Part shown: positions 5,106 to 9,817 of the stretch, piece by piece | How positions within the stretch are numbered: the stretch's first letter is position 1 | Layout of the letters: each line of letters starts with the position of its first letter | From: Gammaproteobacteria bacterium | GTDB taxonomy: Bacteria; Pseudomonadota; Gammaproteobacteria; S144-34 | Direction: 5' to 3' | Assembly (NCBI GenBank): GCA_015494165.1 | Contig: WGBS01000295.1 | Span: 1 to 9,817 of the forward strand | Length of the DNA: 9,817 nt | Translations under genes and position numbers: made by a program | Notes under the pieces: generated by a model | Databases searched by the model: none | The model's input: the letters and a program-made list of their open reading frames with translations, nothing else | What the model was told of the DNA's origin: nothing

Positions 5106-6233
5106 TCAGCCCTCGCCGCGGAAGCGGGCGAGCGCCGCGCCGCTGCGGATGGCCTCGCGCGCCATGCGCGCGCCCTCGCCGAGGTCGGCGGCCCTGCCCA
5201 GGTGCCACAGGCAGATGGCCGCCCCGTAGACCATGGCATCCTGCATGGTGCCTTCCTCGCCGCCCAGCGCCGCGAGCCCGAGCTCGGCGGTGCGCGCCGC
5301 CGCGGCGGCGGTGTCGAGCCCGGCGTCGATCTCGTCGCGGCCGGGGCCGCGGTTGAGGTCCGCGGGCAGCGGCACCGCACGGGTGTCTCGCTCGATGCCG
5401 GCCGTCTGCGGCTCGACCGTGTGCTCGCTCTCGGGCGCGCCGCCCACCGTGCGGAAGACCTTGGCGGGCTGCTGCAGCGAGGGGATGACGCCGCCCTCGA
5501 CGCCCCGCACCACCGCCGCCGAGTCGTAGCCGACGAAGCGCGCGAGCTCGCAGTAGACCGGCGGGTAGGCCTTGTGCACGTAGCCCGTCACGAGGTGCGT
5601 CGCCCTGCGGCCGCGCACCGGCCGCAGCAGCACCTCGAGGGTGGTGAGCGCCGGGCGCTTGACGATCAGGGTGCGCAGCTCGAGGAGGGCGTGGAGCGGC
5701 GGGCAGAAGGCCTTCTGGTCCACGAAGGCCCATCCGGGCCCTGAGAGGCGTGCGGCCGCGGCCTCCGGCTCGAGGTCCACCGGGGCGCCGGCGGCGGCGA
5801 GCACCTGGCGGTGGGTGATTCCGTACTTGGGGCCGACGCTCTCGGTGCCGTGGCTGACGGTGGGCACGCCGCAGGCGGCGAGCACCGCGGGCACGAAGGG
5901 CGAGGCGGGCAGCCCCCGCGCGTAGCCGTCGTAGGGGTCGGCGAGGTCGAGGACCTCGTCCACCGGCGCCTCGGCCTCGCGCACGGCGGCCCGCAGCGCC
6001 TCGAGCAGGCCCTTGAACTCGTCCATCGTCTCGCGCTTCATGCGCAGCGCGATCAGGAAGACGCCCGCCTGCACCGGGTGCGCGCGCCCGGCGAGGATCT
6101 CGGCCATCGCCGCGCGCGCCTCCTCGCGCGTGAGGTCCTTGCTGTACTCGGGGCCGGTGGCGACCTTCTGGATGCAGGCGCGCAAGATGTCGCGTGCCTG
6201 TGCGGTCTCGGTCTGTGCGGCCGGCGTTGCCAT
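5106..6233 (-). CDS. Anthranilate phosphoribosyltransferase-like (glycosyl transferase family 3) protein
   Basis: The 375-residue product has the TrpD layout. An N-terminal helical domain, TREEARAAMAEILAGRAHPV (35-54), leads into AGVFLIALRMKRETMDEFKG, then an alpha/beta domain with VPAVLAACGVPTVSHGTESVGPKYG (114-138), equivalent to the TrpD AxACGxxVxKHGNRxxSSxxG block. The phosphoribosyl-diphosphate signature GTGGD is replaced by DPYDGYARG (99-107), the Asn and Ser of the anthranilate loop are changed, and the metal-binding DE pair appears as RGVEGGV (243-249). It is therefore unlikely to make phosphoribosyl-anthranilate. YbiB/TrpD2, a nucleic-acid-binding relative, is a better analogy, but assignment is uncertain. 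ATG 6233 is the family-like start; the upstream extension looks non-coding. It heads a unit with the 67-aa gene. Confidence 0.85.
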   Translation of the reverse strand: MATPAAQTETAQARDILRACIQKVATGPEYSKDLTREEARAAMAEILAGRAHPVQAGVFLIALRMKRETMDEFKGLLEALRAAVREAEAPVDEVLDLADPYDGYARGLPASPFVPAVLAACGVPTVSHGTESVGPKYGITHRQVLAAAGAPVDLEPEAAAARLSGPGWAFVDQKAFCPPLHALLELRTLIVKRPALTTLEVLLRPVRGRRATHLVTGYVHKAYPPVYCELARFVGYDSAAVVRGVEGGVIPSLQQPAKVFRTVGGAPESEHTVEPQTAGIERDTRAVPLPADLNRGPGRDEIDAGLDTAAAAARTAELGLAALGGEEGTMQDAMVYGAAICLWHLGRAADLGEGARMAREAIRSGAALARFRGEG

Positions 6234-6256
6234 GGTCGTCTCGTCGCTTCGTCGCG

Positions 6257-6271
6257 GGCCGGAATCCGGCC
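6257..6271. repeat. Palindrome at the predicted transcript start of the TrpD-like gene
   Basis: GGCCGGA (6257-6263) and TCCGGCC (6265-6271) are perfect inverted arms around a single base. In addition GGAATCCGGCC (6261-6271) is an exact reverse complement of GGCCGGATTCC (6329-6339), so two operator-like half-sites flank the TATAAT box. This may be a repressor binding site. Confidence 0.5.
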
Positions 6272-6276
6272 GGGGG

Positions 6277-6306
6277 ATTATAGGCGGGGCGCCGCGGGCG
6301 TCGCCA
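6277..6306 (-). promoter_or_regulatory. Promoter of the TrpD-like gene (perfect TATAAT)
   Basis: On the minus strand a perfect TATAAT (6282-6277) lies about 43 bp before ATG 6233. The best -35 candidate is TGGCGA (6306-6301) at 18 bp spacing, only three of six matches. The predicted transcript start, near 6270, falls in the palindrome GGCCGGA-A-TCCGGCC (6257-6271), which could act as an operator or a 5' hairpin. Confidence 0.55.
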
Positions 6307-6328
6307 TCCACAAACGGGAGGGCCCGGA

Positions 6329-6339
6329 GGCCGGATTCC
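6329..6339. repeat. Distal 11-bp inverted copy of the 6261-6271 motif
   Basis: GGCCGGATTCC is the exact reverse complement of 6261-6271. The two lie 57 bp apart in the 203-bp spacer between the divergent TrpD-like and Sel1-repeat genes. They could be paired sites for one regulator acting on both units; no regulator gene is adjacent. Confidence 0.45.
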
Positions 6340-6436
6340 TCTCCCATTGGGGATATACGTGGCCGCGGCTCCGCGCCCCTAGACTGGGACGCGCGTCAGA
6401 TTCCACGTTCCGCGCGGCCGCGCGGCGGAGCAGGCC

Positions 6437-6895
6437 ATGTCCGATTCCACCCAGCCTTCTTCCGCGCCCGAGATCGACGAGATGCAGCTCGCGAGCGGCA
6501 TGGCCGCCTTCGAGGCCAAGCACTTCTCGCGCGCCATGCAGCTGCTGCATCCCATCGCCGAGGCCGGCCACGCCGAGGCGCAGCACCGTGTGGCCATCAT
6601 GTTCCAGAACGGCCTCGGCGTCACCCGCAACCCGGAGCAGGCGCTGCGCTTCATGCGCATGGCGGCCGAGCAGGGGCACGCCCTCGCCCAGCACGGCCTG
6701 GGCTTCATGTACCTCGAGGGCGACTGCGTCGAGCAGGACCCGGCGCAGGCCGCCGAGTGGTTCCGCAAGGCCGCCGAGCAGGGCCTGGCGGGCTCTGCGA
6801 CCACGCTCGCCATGATGTACGAGGAGGGGCGCGGCGTGCCGCGGGACCCGGAGGAGGCGCGCCGCTGGTACCGCAAGGCGGGCTTTGAGACGTGA
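6437..6895 (+). CDS. Sel1-repeat (TPR-like) protein, 152 aa
   Basis: ATG 6437 has GGAG (6427-6430) six nt upstream. After a polar N-terminus without a signal peptide, a half TPR-like unit (MAAFEAKHFSRAMQLLHPIA, 22-41) is followed by three Sel1-like repeats. These lie at about 46-81, 82-117 and 118-151, each with the A-x-x-LG-x-MY-x-x-G-x-GV-x-x-DP-x-x-A-x-x-W-x-x-KAA pattern. The clearest are HGLGFMYLEGDCVEQDPAQA and TTLAMMYEEGRGVPRDPEEA. Such repeats form an alpha-alpha superhelix that binds other proteins, so this is probably a cytoplasmic scaffold or adaptor. Its stop overlaps the GTG start of dsrS (GTGA, 6892-6895), and it is the first gene of that unit. A partner in the same unit is the obvious suspect as its target. 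Confidence 0.92.
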   Translation: MSDSTQPSSAPEIDEMQLASGMAAFEAKHFSRAMQLLHPIAEAGHAEAQHRVAIMFQNGLGVTRNPEQALRFMRMAAEQGHALAQHGLGFMYLEGDCVEQDPAQAAEWFRKAAEQGLAGSATTLAMMYEEGRGVPRDPEEARRWYRKAGFET

Positions 6896-8058
6896 GCGCG
6901 CGCGCGGGCGCCGGAGCGACGCGCGCGGCGAGCCTCAGCCCCGAGGACTCGCTGCGGCTCAACGTGCTGCTCGAGAACGGCCCGCTCGCGATCCGCATCG
7001 ACGAGCCGTCCATGACGCTGCGTGCCCTCACGCCAGAGGGCGAGGCGAGCGTGCGCCTGCATCCCACGACGGGCCCGGAGCGCTACCTGCGCGCCGTGCG
7101 CGAGTTCCTCTCGCTCAAGGTGCTGGGCGCGCCCGGGGGCTACCCGGTCTACATCCGCCGCTGGACGCGCATGGGACAGGAGCGCGACACGCGCAGCCTC
7201 GAGCGCCTGCTCCTGCTCGGCGAGCCGGAGGCGGTGGTGGCCGTGGTGCACGCCCCGGGGTTGACCGACGAGCTCGCCCGCCGCGCCTGGTGGGCCATGC
7301 CCACGCCCGAGAACGCCCGCCGCATGCTGCTGAGCCCGGCCGTGGTCGCGGGCTCCATGGGCCCCGTGCTCGCCGAGTACTTGCTCGAATGGCTGCCCTT
7401 CGAGCAGGAGCACCAGGCCATGGTGGAGATCGTGCAGCTCGTGCTGCAGCCGGGGCTCATCGGCGAGGAGGCGCGGCTCGGCCTGTGGCAGAAGGCGCGC
7501 CAGCGCAACAGCTACTACGTGGGCTTCCTGCGCGCGCTGCCGCGGGCGCTGCCCGAGCCGCCGCCGCCGCACCCGCAGGCGGCGGCCGCCGCGGCGGCAC
7601 TGGCCGGCGCTGCCGGCGCGACGCCGGTCGGGCAGGCCCTCCTCGAGCTGCTCTCGGCGCAGGGGCAGGCTTTCCTCGCCACCGTCGAGCTCGCGCTGCG
7701 CCGGCCCGCCGACCAGCCGGTGGTGATCCTGCTCTTCGAGGCCATCGAGGCCTATTTCGCGGCCCTGCGCGGCGGCGCGCGCGCCGGCGAGCGCGAGCCG
7801 CAGGCGGCGCAGGCGCGCGCGGCCGGCTGGCTCGCGGGCGAGGAGGCCGGGGCGCCGCACGGCACGCGCGAGGTCGCCGCCGCCCTCCCGGAGGGGCTGC
7901 GCCCGCAGCTCCAGGCCCTGCTCTTCCTCGCACAGGTGGGCGAGGCCATGCTCGATCCCATCTTCGGCCGCACGGACGCCGTGGGCTCGGTGATGCGCAG
8001 GCGCCTCGAGCCCGTGACGGGCCCGCTGCGCGAGGCCCTGCGGGCGCTGCGGCCGTGA
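6892..8058 (+). CDS. dsrS: Sulfur oxidation-associated protein DsrS
   Basis: The 388-residue product matches what I remember of DsrS, the last gene of the Allochromatium dsr locus: a soluble cytoplasmic protein whose exact role is not known. Diagnostic blocks include EDSLRLNVLLENGPLAIRID (18-37), GAPGGYPVYIRRWTRMGQ (79-96), LLLLGEPEAVVAVVHAPGLT (106-125) and ELARRAWWAMPTPENARRML (127-146). GPVLAEYLLEWLPFEQ (157-172) and SYYVGFLRALP (207-217) also match. A Pro/Ala-rich linker (222-244) leads to a helical C-terminal part ending in LFLAQVGEAMLDPIFGRTDA. GTG 6892 overlaps the previous stop, and its own stop overlaps the next GTG (8055), so all three genes are probably coupled. I see no dsrAB, dsrC, dsrN or dsrR nearby, so the gene seems detached from the main locus, if that locus exists in this genome. 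Confidence 0.75.
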   Translation: MSARAGAGATRAASLSPEDSLRLNVLLENGPLAIRIDEPSMTLRALTPEGEASVRLHPTTGPERYLRAVREFLSLKVLGAPGGYPVYIRRWTRMGQERDTRSLERLLLLGEPEAVVAVVHAPGLTDELARRAWWAMPTPENARRMLLSPAVVAGSMGPVLAEYLLEWLPFEQEHQAMVEIVQLVLQPGLIGEEARLGLWQKARQRNSYYVGFLRALPRALPEPPPPHPQAAAAAAALAGAAGATPVGQALLELLSAQGQAFLATVELALRRPADQPVVILLFEAIEAYFAALRGGARAGEREPQAAQARAAGWLAGEEAGAPHGTREVAAALPEGLRPQLQALLFLAQVGEAMLDPIFGRTDAVGSVMRRRLEPVTGPLREALRALRP

Positions 8059-8612
8059 GCGCGCTCCACGTCGCCCGCTTCGCCATCGGGCTCACCGTGC
8101 GCGTGCCGCACGAGGCCCTCGAGCGCCATTCGGCCTCCTCGCCCGCCGCGGTGGGCGAGGCGCTGGCCGAGGCGGTGCACGCGGCGGTGCGCGAGCAGGG
8201 GCTCGGCTACTACCCGGCGCTCGACTACTTCCGGGAGGCCGGCGGTGTCGATCCCGAGCTCATCGCCGCCGCCGACGCCCTCGCCTGGCTCGCCGCCACC
8301 CTGGTGCGCAACGAGGTGCGCACGAAGCTGCGCCCCGTCTTCTCCACGGTCCACATCCAGGGGCTGCAGGCGCAGGCCTTCGCGCTGCCGCCCGTGCGGC
8401 CGAGCCAGCCCAACGCCCTGGCCCGGCTCGCCGCGCACTACACGCCGGACACCCTCAAGCTCGACCTGCGCACGAGCCTGATCCAGAAGCGCCCGCCGGC
8501 CGAGGGAATCGAGCGCCTCGCGGCGCACATGGCCTGCAAGTGGCTGAAGACGAGCTTCGAGTCCATCGAGGTCACGAGCGCGCGGCGTGAGGACGGGGAC
8601 CGGTCCGCCTAG
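8055..8612 (+). CDS. Protein of unknown function after dsrS, 185 aa
   Basis: I do not recognise this family. It starts at GTG 8055, overlapping the dsrS stop (GTGA), which fixes the start well; the same frame is open far upstream inside dsrS, but that part is a shadow. The protein is soluble, with no signal peptide. It begins with a strand-like segment (VARFAIGLTVRVPHEAL), then a helix and YYPALDYFREAGGVDPEL (52-69). A hydrophobic helix AADALAWLAATLVRNEVRTK (72-91) follows. A central block, VFSTVHIQGLQAQAF (95-109), leads to LKLDLRTSLIQKRPP (134-148) and a helix LAAHMACKWLKTSFESI. The acidic/basic tail ends RREDGDRSA. Position and coupling suggest that it works with DsrS and the Sel1 protein. 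Confidence 0.82.
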   Translation: MSALHVARFAIGLTVRVPHEALERHSASSPAAVGEALAEAVHAAVREQGLGYYPALDYFREAGGVDPELIAAADALAWLAATLVRNEVRTKLRPVFSTVHIQGLQAQAFALPPVRPSQPNALARLAAHYTPDTLKLDLRTSLIQKRPPAEGIERLAAHMACKWLKTSFESIEVTSARREDGDRSA

Positions 8613-8649
8613 CGGCGCGCCCGGCTCGTCCCTGCAGCATATCCCCATG

Positions 8650-8660
8650 GTGATATTCAC
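8650..8660. promoter_or_regulatory. Small inverted repeat upstream of grxC
   Basis: GTGA-TAT-TCAC is an 11-bp perfect inverted repeat with a 3-bp centre in the 108-bp spacer between the dsrS unit and grxC. The only AT-rich patch of the spacer lies here (CATATCCCC, GATATT), so the promoter of grxC is probably in this region; no convincing -35 is visible. It may be an operator. Confidence 0.3.
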
Positions 8661-8720
8661 GCCCGGTCCCGGCGGCCGCTAGCCTTCGGCGCGGCTTCCG
8701 CGCACCCGGGATCCCGCGAC

Positions 8721-8981
8721 ATGGCCCAGGTTAGGATGTACTGCACCGCCGTCTGCCCCTACTGCGTGCGGGCCGAGCGGCTGCTGCTGCGCCGCGGCGC
8801 CGAGGTGGAGAAGATCCGCGTCGATCTCGATCCCGCGCGCTTCGAGGAGATGCTGCGCGAGAGCGGCGGGCGGCGCACCGTTCCCCAGATCTTCATCGGC
8901 GACCGCCACGTGGGCGGCTACGACGAGCTCGTCGAGCTCGACATGGCCGGCGAGCTCGAGGAGCTGCTCGGCGCCGCCTGA
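8721..8981 (+). CDS. grxC: Glutaredoxin 3 (GrxC type)
   Basis: The 86-residue product has the standard single-domain glutaredoxin length. It shows the dithiol active site C12-P-Y-C15 after a beta-strand (VRMYCTAV), the cis-proline in TVP (53-55) and the glutathione-binding GGYDEL (65-70). It reduces protein disulfides and glutathione mixed disulfides in the cytoplasm, using glutathione as donor. An extra Cys at position 8 is not part of the active site. The protein starts MAQVRMY, typical of GrxC. The ribosome site is weak (CGGGAT near 8708). The gene is separated from the dsrS unit by 108 bp and is probably transcribed on its own or with the downstream gene. A GC-rich hairpin lies on its stop codon (8980-8994). 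Confidence 0.95.
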   Translation: MAQVRMYCTAVCPYCVRAERLLLRRGAEVEKIRVDLDPARFEEMLRESGGRRTVPQIFIGDRHVGGYDELVELDMAGELEELLGAA

Positions 8982-8994
8982 GCCCGCCGGGCTC
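8980..8994 (+). terminator. GC-rich hairpin at the grxC stop (weak terminator)
   Basis: GAGCCC (8980-8985) pairs with GGGCTC (8989-8994) around a GCC loop, directly on the end of grxC. There is no T-run after it, so it is more an RNA-end hairpin or attenuator than a standard intrinsic terminator. Confidence 0.3.
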
Positions 8995-9020
8995 GCGCCC
9001 GGCGCCCGCCTGCGCTACAT

Positions 9021-9077
9021 TGGGAGCCGCGCGAGGCGGCGGCGTAGCGCCGCCTTTGCCCGCCGCCACCGCTCCCA
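9021..9077 (+). promoter_or_regulatory. Nested RNA stem in the leader of the 94-aa gene
   Basis: An inner hairpin pairs AGGCGGCG (9034-9041) with CGCCGCCT (9048-9055) around GCGTAG and is followed by TTTG. An outer 7-bp stem pairs TGGGAGC (9021-9027) with GCTCCCA (9071-9077), whose last base is the A of the start codon ATG 9077. The inner part could be a weak terminator for grxC; the whole could hide the start region of the next gene. No function is shown. Confidence 0.35.
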
Positions 9078-9361
9078 TGGACGACGCGGCCGCAACGATG
9101 GCTCGGCTCGAGGCCCGGATCGGCGAGGCGCCGGCATCCGCAGCCGCGCTCGTGCTCTACAGCCTGGTCAAGACCGTCTCCACCGGCCGCGGGCAGTATC
9201 TCTTCCTGCTCAACAAGCTCCGCGACCTCGGCGCCGAGGACCGCGAGCTCGCCTATGCGGTGATGGAGGCGGTGGCGACCGGCGCCAACGAGCGCCCGGC
9301 GTGGCGCGAGGGTGTGGCGCGCCTCGACGCCCTCGTCGCCGGCCGCGCGGCCGGGGGCTGA
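9077..9361 (+). CDS. Protein of unknown function, 94 aa
   Basis: I do not recognise this family. The frame is open from TTG 9020, but ATG 9077 (MDDAAATMARLEARIGEAP) gives a natural-looking soluble N-terminus; ATG 9098 is also possible. None of the starts has a good ribosome site, so the start remains uncertain. The core is ALVLYSLVKTVSTGRGQYLF (29-48), a helix and loop with small residues, then LLNKLRDLGAEDRELAYAVM and an Ala/Arg-rich C-terminal helix ending VAGRAAGG. There is no membrane span or signal peptide. It lies between grxC and the PEBP gene, whose start follows the stop (TGA 9359-9361) by only 9 bp, so the two are probably cotranscribed. Confidence 0.68.
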   Translation: MDDAAATMARLEARIGEAPASAAALVLYSLVKTVSTGRGQYLFLLNKLRDLGAEDRELAYAVMEAVATGANERPAWREGVARLDALVAGRAAGG

Positions 9362-9370
9362 GGCGGCGCG

Positions 9371-9688
9371 ATGGGTGTGCGGGCGCTCACGCTGGCGGCG
9401 GGGCTGGCGCTCGCGGCCGCAGCGGCCCCGGCTGGAGGAGGGAAGCCCATGAGCCTCGAGATCCGTTCCCCGGCGTTCGCGAACGGCGGCGAGATCCCGC
9501 AGCGCTACACCTGCGACGGGGCCGACGTCTCGCCGCCGCTCGAGTGGAGCGGCGTGCCCGAGGGCACGCGCAGCCTGGCGCTGATCGTCGACGACCCGGA
9601 CGCGCCCGACCCCGACAACCCGCGCATGACCTGGGTGCACTGGGTGCTCTACAACCTCCCGCCCGACAGCACGGTGTCCAGCGCGTAG
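9371..9688 (+). CDS. YbhB/YbcL-family PEBP (Raf-kinase-inhibitor-like) protein, disrupted after codon 101
   Basis: The frame encodes the N-terminal half of a bacterial phosphatidylethanolamine-binding-protein homologue. SPAFANGGEIPQRYTCDGAD (33-52), SPPLEWSGVPEGTRSLALIV (54-73), DDPDAP (74-79) and WVHWVLYNLPPDST (88-101) are hallmark blocks. It then ends VSSA-stop, where the family continues GLPEG and on to about 150-180 residues. The missing 50 codons are on the other strand at 9816-9667, so the gene is broken here by an inverted join. Two starts are plausible. ATG 9371, with AGGCGG, gives a signal-peptide-like RALTLAAGLALAAAAA stretch (periplasmic, as YbcL). ATG 9449, with a stronger GGAGGAGGG, gives a cytoplasmic form like YbhB. 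The role of the family is poorly defined. Confidence 0.85.
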   Translation: MGVRALTLAAGLALAAAAAPAGGGKPMSLEIRSPAFANGGEIPQRYTCDGADVSPPLEWSGVPEGTRSLALIVDDPDAPDPDNPRMTWVHWVLYNLPPDSTVSSA

Positions 9689-9816
9689 AGCTTGTGGAAG
9701 TAGCGGTGGCGGCCGATGGGCGGGCACGGGCCGCCGTAGCCCGTGCGCTTCCAGTCGTTGAGGCCCTGGCGCGTGCCGGGCGGCAGCTCCGAGTCCGCCA
9801 CGCCCTCCGGCAGGCC
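9667..9816 (-). pseudogene. Inverted continuation of the PEBP gene (codons 102-151)
   Basis: Read on the minus strand from 9816, the frame gives GLPEGVADSELPPGTRQGLN, then DWKRTGYGGPCPPIGRHRYF and HKLYALDTVL. This is the conserved second half of the PEBP fold, with GPCPP and the HRYF-KLYALD block, and it continues precisely from the DST at which the forward part stops. It has no start of its own and runs into unrelated sequence at 9666, ending in a stop at 9651-9649. The final 20-25 residues of the family are not in the window. The first base of the reverse arm (9817) completes ACG of Thr101 in the reconstructed gene. Confidence 0.85.
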
Positions 9817-9817
9817 C

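Noticed and set aside
6345..6358. GGGGATAT near 6349-6356 and its reverse complement near 8639-8646, both in gene spacers, as a shared promoter motif
   Set aside because: Eight bases shared twice in inverted orientation is too little, and neither site has a good -35 partner.
5811..6815. Plus-strand frame opposite the TrpD-like gene running into the Sel1 gene
   Set aside because: It crosses the divergent promoter spacer and is out of frame with both well-supported genes; the translation is low-complexity Arg/Ser/Pro.
9020..9076. TTG start of the 94-aa gene giving MGAARGGGVAPPLPAATAP
   Set aside because: The leader is encoded by a hairpin-forming region and looks non-coding; ATG 9077 gives a plausible protein. 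It is not fully excluded.
8918..9727. Long minus-strand open frame of 269 codons opposite grxC and the following genes
   Set aside because: It is antisense to grxC, the 94-aa gene and the PEBP gene, all with better evidence, and its product is Arg/Ala/Gly-rich with no recognisable domain. It is a G+C-driven shadow.
1..9817. Search for tRNA, rRNA, CRISPR, transposase or phage features
   Set aside because: No cloverleaf-like sequence with a CCA end, no evenly spaced direct repeats, no transposase motifs and no target-site duplications were seen.

Overview
The window comes from a very GC-rich bacterium. By eye it is well above 65% G+C, with strong G/C preference at third codon positions; this was not counted. 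The best taxonomic clue is a gene at 6892-8058 whose product I recognise as DsrS, the cytoplasmic protein of unknown role known from the dsr locus of sulfur-oxidising Gammaproteobacteria such as Allochromatium. A CPYC glutaredoxin, a PiuC/YbiX-type PKHD hydroxylase, an Sfum_1244-type protein and a Sel1-repeat protein fit the same picture. My best guess is a Chromatiales/Ectothiorhodospiraceae-like sulfur oxidiser. The DNA is chromosomal housekeeping and lineage-specific sequence. I see no transposase, integrase, phage gene, CRISPR array, tRNA or rRNA.

Layout, left: the 3' end of an unidentified gene (3-122, +) is followed by a clear hairpin terminator and a G-rich repetitive spacer. Then comes a PKHD-type Fe(II)/2-oxoglutarate hydroxylase (364-1038, -), which diverges from a small conserved-looking protein (1144-1467, +). 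That gene converges with and overlaps by 11 bp a minus-strand unit of three tightly packed genes read 2917 to 1457. The unit encodes a prolyl-4-hydroxylase-like Fe(II)/2OG oxygenase, a GNAT acetyltransferase and a receiver-like protein lacking the phospho-acceptor Asp. Upstream, with its own sigma70-like promoter, is a 348-residue Sfum_1244-type protein (3004-4050, -).

Middle: a helical protein of unknown function (4219-4830, +) converges on a two-gene minus-strand unit. That unit holds a degenerate anthranilate-phosphoribosyltransferase-like protein (5106-6233) and a 67-residue protein with repeated W-x-x-GY motifs (4846-5049). A perfect TATAAT box and an exact inverted repeat sit in the spacer before the next, divergent unit.

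Right: a plus-strand unit has three genes joined by GTGA stop/start overlaps: a Sel1-repeat protein, dsrS and a 185-residue unknown. Glutaredoxin 3 (8721-8981), a 94-residue unknown (about 9077-9361) and the start of a YbhB/YbcL-type PEBP protein (from 9371) follow.

The most striking observation is at the right edge. The PEBP reading frame stops abruptly, and the next 50 codons of the same protein are found on the opposite strand (9816 down to 9667). They are joined through a 7-nt inverted microhomology, and the window ends exactly where the second copy of that microhomology should start. This is either a small inversion or, more likely, a fold-back chimera at a contig end. I found no clear new defence or biosynthetic system. 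The best biological leads are the dsrS-centred coupled operon and the TrpD-like protein without TrpD catalytic motifs.
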